Shown here: positions 57,042-64,000 of the stretch, piece by piece | Position numbering within the stretch: position 1 is the stretch's first letter | Layout of the letters: each line of letters opens with the position of its first letter | NCBI RefSeq assembly: GCF_038452265.1 | Contig: NZ_CP151842.1 | Coordinates: forward strand, 1-64,000 | DNA: 64,000 nt | Direction of reading: 5' to 3' | DNA from: Vibrio diazotrophicus | GTDB taxonomy: Bacteria > Pseudomonadota > Gammaproteobacteria > Enterobacterales > Vibrionaceae | Notes under the pieces: generated by a model | Told to the model about the DNA's origin: nothing | What the model saw: only the letters and a program-made list of their open reading frames with translations | Database searches by the model: none | Program-made: the position numbers and the translations under genes

Positions 57042-57070
57042 AAAGGCTAAGTAATGACTTAGCCTTTTTT
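57042..57070. terminator. Bidirectional terminator after the PTS gene
   Basis: AAAGGCTAAGT/ACTTAGCCTTT with loop AATG and six T. It separates the PTS gene from the convergent histidine kinase. Confidence 0.9.
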
Positions 57071-57077
57071 ATATCGA

Positions 57078-58364
57078 TTAATTATCAAAGTAGAGCCGTG
57101 CACGTAGACCTGGATTGTTGTCACGTAAGAACAGGTGTGCGTTATGCAGATTAACGACCGCATCAACCAGAGATAACCCTAGACCATTGCCTGCTTCAGA
57201 ACGGCTTTGGTCAGCCCGATACATAGGGCGGCAAACATACATTTTGTCATAGTCAGAAATACCAATGCCAGTATCGGCGATGACAACACCATAGCAGTCA
57301 GCAACGATATCAATAGATCCACCGCTTGGAGTGTATTTCACTGCATTTTCCAGCAGGTTAAATACGGCTCTAAACAGCAGAGAGCGATCTCCGGTAACCT
57401 CGCAAAGGGTGTCTTGCCTGAAGGTTAAGCGTTGTTGTTTCGCTTCAGCTACTGGGGCTATGAACTCTATGGCGTCTTGAGTTACTTTGCCTAAATCAAT
57501 GGATTCTTTACTGATGTTGATTTGGCCGCTGTTCAGTTTGGCAATCTCAAGCATGCTATTGAACAGTGACAGGATGAGTTCCAATTCATCATAGCAAGCG
57601 GAAATACTCGCTCTTTGAGAGAGCGATAGCTTGTCTTGATCTAGAATGTCTTCGAGACGCAGTTTAAGCCTCGCCATCGGTGTTCTCATATCGTGAGCTA
57701 AACCTGTGGTCAGAGATTTAAGGCTAGATTCGTTCTTGGCCATTTGTTCAATCATGAAGTTGAGATGAATGGCTAAAATATCAAATTCATCATCCTGCCG
57801 AGAAACCGCTATTTTGACGTTATGCTCTCCGCATAGAACGCGATTCATAGCGTGATTTACTTTTTCCAACCGCTTGAGAATAAGTACAGTTAAAAACAGT
57901 GCAGATATAATCATGACGGCAACAGGAAGAATGATCCCAGAGAAGACAATCGGAATGAGGGATTTTCGATATTCTTCAACTGCGGTTTTATTCACACCGA
58001 TCTCCAGCTTGAGATTATTCCCGACCAGAATGTTATGCCTGTTTCTTTGCAAATCGATTGGGTAGTAAGAGTGTGGCAAGTCGATTTCGTCAGTTTCAAT
58101 GAGGTTGTAGTAGAAAGGCGTTGTGGCGGATCGCTTGGTTTCTAAAAGTTGTCTTACATCTTCCGTGCTCTGCTGGGCTGCAAAGTTGAACTCCAAAATT
58201 TCATCATTAAGTTGTCTGGCGAGTTGTTGGCGGTGGAAATTATCTGAATCTCTGTAGACTTGATGTATCACTATGATGTTGATGAGAGTCACGAGTAAAA
58301 ACAGACTTACCAATGTTTTAAATACGGATGAACGAGTTAATGCATAGTCATCGACGAAGGACAT
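57078..58364 (-). CDS. Sensor histidine kinase, OmpR-type two-component system
   Basis: The protein has 428 residues from the ATG at 58364; a GTG at 58373 is possible. Two membrane segments (about 15-35 and 137-160) flank a periplasmic sensor region of about 100 residues. A HAMP-like linker precedes the H-box LAHDMRTPMARLKLRLE near 225, then N-box NLLENAVKYTP near 336, G1 DTGIGI and G2 GNGLGLSLV. The start overlaps the response-regulator stop by 17 nt. No signal can be inferred from the sensor region. Confidence 0.92.
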   Translation of the reverse strand: MSFVDDYALTRSSVFKTLVSLFLLVTLINIIVIHQVYRDSDNFHRQQLARQLNDEILEFNFAAQQSTEDVRQLLETKRSATTPFYYNLIETDEIDLPHSYYPIDLQRNRHNILVGNNLKLEIGVNKTAVEEYRKSLIPIVFSGIILPVAVMIISALFLTVLILKRLEKVNHAMNRVLCGEHNVKIAVSRQDDEFDILAIHLNFMIEQMAKNESSLKSLTTGLAHDMRTPMARLKLRLEDILDQDKLSLSQRASISACYDELELILSLFNSMLEIAKLNSGQINISKESIDLGKVTQDAIEFIAPVAEAKQQRLTFRQDTLCEVTGDRSLLFRAVFNLLENAVKYTPSGGSIDIVADCYGVVIADTGIGISDYDKMYVCRPMYRADQSRSEAGNGLGLSLVDAVVNLHNAHLFLRDNNPGLRARLYFDN

Positions 58365-59022
58365 ACCCGACACCTCTCACCGTATGTAACAGCCCTGAAC
58401 ATCCGGCATCTTCCAGCTTGCGGCGTAGGTTCGCTACATGCACATCAATGACGTTGGTTCTAGGATCAAAATGATAGCTCCAGATATTTTCGAACAGACG
58501 CATGCGCGATACCACTTGCTCACTATGTTCTACAAAGTATTGAATAAGTTGGAACTCTTTCGGCTGAAGAATGATTTCCTGCTGATTGCAGGTCACTTTG
58601 TGTGCTTTGAGATCGACTTGTAAACAGTGGTAATTAAGGACGTGTTGAGTAGTTTGGGGTCTATGTGTGCGGTTGATAATGATGTCGACTCTTGCAATAA
58701 GCTCTGCCAATGCAAACGGTTTAATCAAGTAGTCGTCGCTACCCGCTTGCAAACCATCGACGCGGTCATTGACGCTATCCATTGCACTTAATATCAGTAT
58801 AGGAAGCTGCTCTTCAGCGGCTTTAATCGCGGCCAGCACTTTCATTCCATCAAGGTAGGGCAACATTCTGTCTAGGATGATCAGTTGGTATTCAGAACTT
58901 AGCGCCATCATCAGCCCTTTCTTACCATCTTCTGCTTGGTCAACAACATAGCCGTGTTCCGTTAGCCCTTTACTGACAAACTCTCGGGTTGTGCTGTCAT
59001 CTTCAATGATGAGTATTTTCAT
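58348..59022 (-). CDS. OmpR/PhoB-family response regulator
   Basis: The protein has 224 residues: a receiver domain (1-115) with the phospho-aspartate in LIILDRMLPYLDG near 50, acidic EDD near 7-9, switch Ser in LILSAMDS near 78 and Lys in LIKPFALAEL near 100, then a winged-helix DNA-binding domain (about 125-222, ending TVRGVGYVLRR). AAGGA lies 6 nt before the ATG. It is co-encoded with the kinase and divergent from the beta-barrel gene, a likely target but unproven. Confidence 0.94.
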   Translation of the reverse strand: MKILIIEDDSTTREFVSKGLTEHGYVVDQAEDGKKGLMMALSSEYQLIILDRMLPYLDGMKVLAAIKAAEEQLPILILSAMDSVNDRVDGLQAGSDDYLIKPFALAELIARVDIIINRTHRPQTTQHVLNYHCLQVDLKAHKVTCNQQEIILQPKEFQLIQYFVEHSEQVVSRMRLFENIWSYHFDPRTNVIDVHVANLRRKLEDAGCSGLLHTVRGVGYVLRR

Positions 59023-59077
59023 AGGATGTCCTTTTTGATTGGTACTTTACTGGTGAAAGCAAGTAGGAAGGGAATGA

Positions 59078-59131
59078 AAAAAGTAGGCTCGCGTGACTAA
59101 TGCGAGCCAATACGATTTAGGGGGTAAATCG
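59078..59131 (-). ncRNA. Tandem hairpins with terminator, possible small RNA or attenuator
   Basis: Reading the minus strand, CGATTTA-CCCCC-TAAATCG (59131-59113) is followed by GGCTCGC/GCGAGCC (59108-59086) and then six T within TACTTTTTT. This is a Rho-independent terminator with no gene upstream on that strand, 55 bp before the response regulator. It may end a small RNA starting upstream, or attenuate the two-component operon. Confidence 0.55.
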
Positions 59132-59151
59132 TTAAACATTGCAGCTTTTGT

Positions 59152-59188
59152 ATATAGGTTGTCGGGCAGATTGTATGTGAACCTATAT
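59152..59188. repeat. 9-bp inverted repeat between response regulator and beta-barrel gene
   Basis: ATATAGGTT (59152-59160) and AACCTATAT (59180-59188) are separated by 19 bp. It could be an operator (half-sites three helix turns apart) or part of the RNA structure described at 59078-59131. Confidence 0.5.
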
Positions 59189-59343
59189 TGAGCAGACCTT
59201 TTGGAAAGATTAAAGATAGTTAATGATGTACTCAGCTAAAAACTGAAATGTTCACGTCTAAATTGCCGTATTAACTTAATGTGCACAGTGAAACAGATAA
59301 GCATGCACAGGGTTTTGATGGCATTTAGAGATTGAGGTTTCCT

Positions 59344-59874
59344 TTGAATAAGTATTTGGCGTTATTGCTCATCGCATTGAGTAGTTCAGCAATGGCATTC
59401 AATGATGATGAAGATTTCAGTAAGTTATTCTTTGAAGTTGGATACAGCTGGGTTGAGCCATTGTATGTTGATGGGGATTTTGATCTCGATACAGAAATCT
59501 CAAGCGTGTTTAGCCTTGGATATAAAGTCGATGACGCAAGTTGGCTTATGTTAAGCCATCAAGATGTGCTTTCTTATACTTCAATCAGCTATAAACGCAG
59601 CATTACAAAGTGGGCTTTTGATGAGCAGCGTTTTGTTCCCTACTTCAGTGTCGGGCTTGGTATGGGGAGTGATGAAGTCGGAGATGTCGACATCAATGTC
59701 TTTGGTGTAACGGGCAACTTCGGTGTGGATTACCGAGTCAACTCTTATGTAGAGCTGACCGCTTCTGTTTCGTTAACCGACCAAAGTTTTGAAATGGATA
59801 GTAGTACAGAATCAATTTCAACTTACGGCATTTCAAACAGTGTTAACTTCGGTGTGCGAATTTACCCGTTTTAA
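59344..59874 (+). CDS. Small outer-membrane beta-barrel protein
   Basis: The 176-residue protein begins with a signal peptide MNKYLALLLIALSSSAMA (cleavage near 18). The mature part consists of alternating strands (FFEVGYSWVEP, FSLGYKVDDASWLML, SISYKRSI, VPYFSVGLGMGSD, VTGNFGVDYRV) and ends SVNFGVRIYPF with the C-terminal aromatic typical of an outer-membrane barrel. The TTG at 59344 is used because GAGG lies 6 nt upstream; the TTG at 59332 overlaps that site. Function is unknown. Confidence 0.78.
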   Translation: MNKYLALLLIALSSSAMAFNDDEDFSKLFFEVGYSWVEPLYVDGDFDLDTEISSVFSLGYKVDDASWLMLSHQDVLSYTSISYKRSITKWAFDEQRFVPYFSVGLGMGSDEVGDVDINVFGVTGNFGVDYRVNSYVELTASVSLTDQSFEMDSSTESISTYGISNSVNFGVRIYPF

Positions 59875-59904
59875 TATCGGCAGCTCTACGTTTAGAGCAT
59901 GCCT

Positions 59905-60795
59905 TTACTGAGAAATAAATGTCCCTTCAGCCAGTTCCCATAATGCTCTCACTAATGGATTATCCAACTGTGAGCGTCGGCAACAAACCCCGAGTTGAAA
60001 GGGTTTAATCGGAGAGTAGGACAGGCGTTGAATACTGTCTCGCACAGGGCTGTTGTTAATGACAACGTCGGGTGCGATTCCTACACCACAGCCGAGCGCT
60101 ACCATACTGACGATCGCTTCATGACCAGCAATCTGTGCATAGATGCTCGGTTTGATTTTCATTTTCTTAAACCAAGTATTGGCACGATCGCGGGCGGTTC
60201 CTGATTCGGGAACAATAAAAGGAATCTGGCTCCAGTCAGGTTTTTCTTTATGCAGCTCTTCAACCCAACTGCTAATTCCTATCGGCGCAATCACTGAAAG
60301 TGGTATTTCACTGATGGTAGTGAACTCAACTTTAGACGGTAAGCTCTCAGGCATGGCGGAAATTGCGATATCTGCCTCATCATTTAAAATCTTATCGATT
60401 GCCTGAGCAGGATCTCCGGTAAGCAACTTAAATTCGATGAATGGATGTTTAAGCCTGAATGAACTCAGTAGCTGCGGAAGATGGCTGTAGCTTGCGGTTA
60501 CTGAACAAAAGAGGCGAATTTCACCTTTGAGTTCATGATCTTGTGCGTTGATTTGAGACTGAAATTGTGTCCAGTCGTGAACCATTTTTATGGCAACTGG
60601 TAATAACTTTTCCCCCGCTGGAGTCAGCTCTACACTACGGTTATCGCGAATAAACAGCGGGTGACCAATCTCATCTTCCAACTTCTGTATTTGACGGCTC
60701 AAAGCGGAAGGGCTGACATGCATGGATGTGGCCGACTTGCTGAAATTCTTGCTGTCGCAGATATTGAGAAACAATTTGATGGTTTTGATATTCAT
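59905..60795 (-). CDS. ilvY: LysR regulator IlvY
   Basis: IlvY activates ilvC in response to acetolactate or acetohydroxybutyrate. The ATG at 60795 gives 296 residues (E. coli 297). The helix-turn-helix lies near 18-37 (FSKSATSMHVSPSALSRQIQ) and an effector domain follows (ALGCGVGIAPDVV near 235). It is divergent from ilvC with operators in between, the conserved ilvY-ilvC arrangement. Confidence 0.95.
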   Translation of the reverse strand: MNIKTIKLFLNICDSKNFSKSATSMHVSPSALSRQIQKLEDEIGHPLFIRDNRSVELTPAGEKLLPVAIKMVHDWTQFQSQINAQDHELKGEIRLFCSVTASYSHLPQLLSSFRLKHPFIEFKLLTGDPAQAIDKILNDEADIAISAMPESLPSKVEFTTISEIPLSVIAPIGISSWVEELHKEKPDWSQIPFIVPESGTARDRANTWFKKMKIKPSIYAQIAGHEAIVSMVALGCGVGIAPDVVINNSPVRDSIQRLSYSPIKPFQLGVCCRRSQLDNPLVRALWELAEGTFISQ

Positions 60796-60808
60796 GAACT
60801 TTTCCACG

Positions 60809-60833
60809 TTGCATTTATTGCAATGACTAATTG
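60809..60833. promoter_or_regulatory. Putative IlvY operators
   Basis: TTGCATTTATTGCAA (60809-60823) is a LysR-type inverted repeat with TTGCA/TGCAA arms. CAATGACTAATTG (60821-60833) overlaps it as a second symmetric site. They lie 14 bp from the ilvY start and about 100 bp from ilvC. Confidence 0.65.
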
Positions 60834-60932
60834 TGAATATATCACTTTCAGCAATTAAATGTCTGCTTTAGTATGAACTCATTCGGTGCAGAGCCACCGA
60901 CCCTACGGAAAGATAATTACAGGAGCACCACA

Positions 60933-62417
60933 ATGGCTAACTATTTCAATACCCTAAATCTACGTGAACAATTGGACCAACTAGGTCGCTGTCGTTTCAT
61001 GGATCGTGAAGAGTTCGCGACAGAAGCGGATTACCTGAAAGGTAAGAAAGTGGTTATCGTAGGTTGTGGTGCTCAAGGTCTTAACCAAGGCCTGAACATG
61101 CGTGATTCAGGTCTAGATGTTTCTTACGCACTTCGCCAGGCAGCAATTGACGAAAAGCGTCAGTCTTACAAAAATGCAAAAGACAACGGTTTCAACGTAG
61201 GCAGCTACGAAGATCTTATTCCTCAAGCAGACCTAGTAGTAAACCTAACTCCTGACAAACAACACACAAACGTTGTTGAAACAGTAATGCCTCTAATGAA
61301 AGAAGGCGCTGCACTAGGTTACTCACACGGCTTCAACATCGTTGAAGAAGGTATGCAAATTCGTAAAGACATTACTGTTGTAATGGTTGCGCCTAAGTGT
61401 CCGGGTACAGAAGTACGTGAAGAATACAAACGTGGTTTCGGTGTTCCTACCCTGATCGCAGTTCACCCAGAAAACGACCCTAAAGGTGAAGGTTGGGATA
61501 TCGCTAAAGCTTGGGCTGCAGCAACTGGTGGTCACCGTGCAGGCTGTCTAGAGTCTTCATTCGTAGCAGAAGTAAAATCTGACCTAATGGGTGAGCAAAC
61601 TATCCTATGTGGTATGTTGCAAGCGGGTTCTATCGTTTGTTACGAGAAAATGGTTGCTGAAGGTATCGATGCAGGCTACGCAGGTCGTCTACTTCAATAC
61701 GGTTGGGAAACCATTACAGAAGCATTGAAGTTCGGTGGCATCACTCACATGATGGATCGTCTGACTAACCCTGCGAAAATCAAAGCATTCGAGCTTTCTG
61801 AAGAGCTAAAAGAGCTAATGCGTCCACTGTACAACAAACACATGGATGACATTATCTCTGGTCACTTCTCTAGCACTATGATGGCTGACTGGGCAAATGA
61901 CGATGCGAACCTTCTTGGCTGGCGTGCAGAGACTGCAGAAACTGCATTCGAAAACTACCCAGAATCAAGCGTTAAGATCAGTGAGCAAGAGTTCTTTGAC
62001 AACGGCATTCTAATGATTGCAATGGTTCGTGCTGGGGTTGAATTGGCATTCGAAGCAATGACTGCATCAGGCATTATCGATGAGTCTGCTTACTACGAAT
62101 CACTACATGAGCTTCCACTGATTGCAAACACGGTTGCGCGTAAACGTCTATACGAAATGAACGTGGTTATCTCTGATACTGCGGAATACGGTAACTACCT
62201 ATTCGCTAACGTTGCAACGCCTCTACTACGTGAGAAGTTCATGCCAAACGTAGGTACTGACGTAATCGGTAAAGGCCTAGGCGAAACGTCTAACCAAGTA
62301 GATAACGCGAAACTAATCGAAGTGAACAGCATCATCCGTAACCACCCAGTGGAATACATCGGTGAAGAGCTACGTGGCTACATGAAAGACATGAAGCGCA
62401 TCGCGGTAGGTGACTAA
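60933..62417 (+). CDS. ilvC: Ketol-acid reductoisomerase
   Basis: IlvC isomerises and reduces acetolactate and acetohydroxybutyrate with NADPH. The ATG at 60933, 7 nt after AGGAG, gives 494 residues: the long class II form of enteric and vibrio type with a duplicated C-terminal domain. The NADPH motif VVIVGCGAQGLNQG lies near 36 and the metal glutamates lie in DLMGEQTILCGM near 217. The upstream in-frame extension is not conserved. It is regulated by divergent IlvY. Confidence 0.97.
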   Translation: MANYFNTLNLREQLDQLGRCRFMDREEFATEADYLKGKKVVIVGCGAQGLNQGLNMRDSGLDVSYALRQAAIDEKRQSYKNAKDNGFNVGSYEDLIPQADLVVNLTPDKQHTNVVETVMPLMKEGAALGYSHGFNIVEEGMQIRKDITVVMVAPKCPGTEVREEYKRGFGVPTLIAVHPENDPKGEGWDIAKAWAAATGGHRAGCLESSFVAEVKSDLMGEQTILCGMLQAGSIVCYEKMVAEGIDAGYAGRLLQYGWETITEALKFGGITHMMDRLTNPAKIKAFELSEELKELMRPLYNKHMDDIISGHFSSTMMADWANDDANLLGWRAETAETAFENYPESSVKISEQEFFDNGILMIAMVRAGVELAFEAMTASGIIDESAYYESLHELPLIANTVARKRLYEMNVVISDTAEYGNYLFANVATPLLREKFMPNVGTDVIGKGLGETSNQVDNAKLIEVNSIIRNHPVEYIGEELRGYMKDMKRIAVGD

Positions 62418-62505
62418 TAGCAAATCATTGCCAGCCAAACACTAAAAATTCAAAGGCTGGTATGGCGTTAGCGCAATAAATATAAAAGCAAACACAACAA
62501 GAACA

Positions 62506-62540
62506 AAAAGGGCTGAGTCGTGAGATTCAGCCCTTTTACT
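62506..62540 (+). terminator. Terminator of ilvC
   Basis: AAAAGGGCTGA/TTCAGCCCTTTT stem with a 9-nt loop. The T-run continues after ACT as ATTTTT. Confidence 0.85.
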
Positions 62541-62580
62541 ATTTTTCGAATTCTATTTATCGAATTACCGACGAATGGAA

Positions 62581-62832
62581 TTATTTATCAGCCAGTTTGC
62601 TTTCCAGCTCTGCTAGCTTTTGTTCCATCTCCGTCAGCTTCTGGCGAGTGCGAAGCAGCACTTGAGTTTGTACATCAAACTCTTCACGGCTTACTACATC
62701 CAGTTTGTTAAGCTGGCCCTGAATTACTTGGCGAACTTTTTGTTCCACATCCGCACCCAGCTCTTTGACCGGTTGAGGCATTGATTCGTGAATTTGCTTA
62801 GCAATTTGCTCGAGTTTCTTTGGGTCAAACAT
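62581..62832 (-). CDS. ubiK: Ubiquinone biosynthesis accessory factor UbiK
   Basis: UbiK (YqiC, BMFP domain) is a small helical protein that joins UbiJ to support ubiquinone synthesis under aerobic conditions. It has 83 residues, starting MFDPKKLEQIAKQIHESMPQ, with a coiled-coil C-terminal half (about 45-83). It is monocistronic, with a terminator on either side. Confidence 0.93.
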   Translation of the reverse strand: MFDPKKLEQIAKQIHESMPQPVKELGADVEQKVRQVIQGQLNKLDVVSREEFDVQTQVLLRTRQKLTEMEQKLAELESKLADK

Positions 62833-62905
62833 CGGGTTTCTCTCCTATCTTTCTGGTGAACATTCTATTCAATTCGCACCAGAAAGTCGTTAATTGCTGC
62901 AATAA

Positions 62906-62931
62906 AAAAGGCCACAGATGTGACCTTTTGT
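62906..62931 (-). terminator. Terminator of the RND gene
   Basis: On the minus strand AAAAGGTCACA/TGTGGCCTTTT with loop TC and TTTTTTATT following. It lies 19 bp past the RND stop codon. Confidence 0.85.
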
Positions 62932-62949
62932 GATTATGAGAACATGAAG

Positions 62950-64000
62950 TTATTCATGACTCGCCTGCTGCTCTTTGTCAAAACGTGCCAGAGCTTCGAG
63001 TTCTTTCGCTTCGACAAACACTGGTAGTGGTTTGTGTTTTTCTGCTAGGTAGCTGTAGATCACAGGTAATACAAACAGTGTGAATAGCGTACCAATAGAA
63101 AGACCAGCAACGATAACTACACCGATACTGAAGCGTTGAGCTGCACCTGCACCTGTTGCGTACATCAGTGGGATCAAGCCTGCAATCATCGCAGCGGTTG
63201 TCATCAGAATAGGACGAAGACGAACTTTCGCCGCTTCAGTAACCGCTTCAATACGAGATTTCTTATTATGCAGTTGCTCTTCTTTTGCCACTTCACAAAT
63301 CAGAATACCGTGTTTGGTGATCAGACCAACCAGAGTAATCAAACCTACCTGAGAGTAGATATTCATGGTTGAAGCACCCCAAGCCAACGTAATCAGCGCA
63401 CCACAAATTGCCAGCGGTACTGATACCATGATGACCAGTGGATCTTTTAATGATTCAAACTGAATAGCGAGAACCAGGAAGATGATAGCCAGTGCTAAAC
63501 CGAATGTGGCGTAAAGCGCATTACCTTCGGTAACATACTGGCGAGCCTCGCCCATATAGTCATGGTTGTATCCGCTAGGAAGCTTCGTTTCTGCAACATT
63601 TTCAAACCAGTTAATTGCGTCACCCATTGCCGTACCTGGTGATGGCACTGCGCCAATAGTGGCGGAGTTTAACTGGTTGAAGTGTGGCAGTGAACGAGGT
63701 TCTGCGACTACATCAATACTGATTAAGCTGCCGAGTGGTACTGCTTTTCCATCAACAGCGCGAACAAAGTAATTCTCCATTGACTCAGGGTTTAGACGAT
63801 ATTTGCGTTCCACTTGCGGGATCACTTCATAAGAACGGCCATCGAGGTCAATTCGGTTTACGTAACCGTCTGCCATCATGGTTCCCAGAGTGATACCAAT
63901 ATCTTGCATAGTCACGCCGTAAGCACCGGCTTTATCTTTATCAATGTTGATCTTCATCGTTGCTGAGTCGTAGTTCAGATCCAAATCTGAATAAACAAAC
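62950..64000 (-). CDS. RND-family efflux permease, C-terminal part (cut by window)
   Basis: This is the last 350 residues of a resistance-nodulation-division inner-membrane pump; the reading frame is open to base 64000 and the gene continues outside. The visible part holds a periplasmic porter segment (NPESMENYFVRAVDGKAVPLG), then the second set of membrane helices (ATFGLALAIIFLVLAIQFES, LITLVGLITKHGILI, RLRPILMTTAAMIAGLIPL). The pattern is the HAE1 multidrug family. The start codon, partner adaptor and outer-membrane channel are outside the window. Confidence 0.9.
   Translation of the reverse strand, partial: FVYSDLDLNYDSATMKINIDKDKAGAYGVTMQDIGITLGTMMADGYVNRIDLDGRSYEVIPQVERKYRLNPESMENYFVRAVDGKAVPLGSLISIDVVAEPRSLPHFNQLNSATIGAVPSPGTAMGDAINWFENVAETKLPSGYNHDYMGEARQYVTEGNALYATFGLALAIIFLVLAIQFESLKDPLVIMVSVPLAICGALITLAWGASTMNIYSQVGLITLVGLITKHGILICEVAKEEQLHNKKSRIEAVTEAAKVRLRPILMTTAAMIAGLIPLMYATGAGAAQRFSIGVVIVAGLSIGTLFTLFVLPVIYSYLAEKHKPLPVFVEAKELEALARFDKEQQASHE

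Overview
The window is chromosomal DNA of a gammaproteobacterium, almost certainly a Vibrio (Vibrionaceae). The evidence is the 16S rRNA sequence, the run dnaA-dnaN-recF-gyrB starting exactly at base 1 (probably where the assembly was linearised), and the blocks ibpA-avtA-glyS-glyQ, ilvGMDA-comM, srkA-dsbA and def-fmt-rsmB-trkA-trkH. I cannot name the species. There is no prophage, insertion sequence, integron or CRISPR array; this is conserved core chromosome with a few accessory-looking small genes and intergenic RNAs.

Layout. 1-6.1 kb: replication/topology operon dnaA, dnaN, recF, gyrB. 6.2-13.2 kb: acyl-CoA ligase, heat-shock ibpA (sigma-32 promoter and ROSE-like RNA thermometer), avtA, glyQS. 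13.4-14.1 kb: Mn2+ (yybP-ykoY) riboswitch driving an MneA-type manganese exporter. 14.3-17.3 kb: small membrane proteins, tusA, a LysR regulator and an acuI/yhdH-type reductase. 17.8-20 kb: katG. 20-25.8 kb: leftward ilvL-ilvG-ilvM-ilvD-ilvA with a complete leader-peptide attenuator; ilvE is not in the operon. 26-32.2 kb: comM, acyltransferase, dsbA, srkA, ccoG, yihD. 32.3-32.65 kb: an unannotated 55-codon gene with a structured leader and its own terminator. 32.8-34.9 kb: Spo0M-like protein, TrhA, DUF3157-like protein. 34.9-40.7 kb: leftward def-fmt-rsmB-trkA-trkH (translation start, rRNA methylation, K+ uptake). 40.8-44.1 kb: lysM protein, dprA, smg, yrdD. 44.1-49.3 kb: purEK (with a PurR operator), tsaC, hemF, aroE, yrdB-like, yrdA. 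49.4-55.4 kb: a complete rrn operon (P1/P2, boxA, 16S, tRNA-Glu/Lys/Val, 23S, 5S, tRNA-Ser, terminator). 55.5-64 kb: PTS IIBC permease, an OmpR-type two-component system diverging from a small beta-barrel protein, ilvY/ilvC with operators, ubiK, and an RND efflux pump cut by the window end.

Functional links. Branched-chain amino acid synthesis is represented by attenuated ilvGMDA, IlvY-controlled ilvC and the transaminase avtA. Several expression switches can be read directly: the Mn2+ riboswitch, the ibpA thermometer, the ilvL attenuator, the PurR operator over the purE promoter and the ilvY-ilvC operators. The least explained structures are the 55-codon ORF with its leader (32.31-32.6 kb) and a pair of hairpins ending in a T-run on the minus strand just upstream of the two-component system (59.08-59.13 kb). 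All calls were made by reading the sequence; no database search was run.
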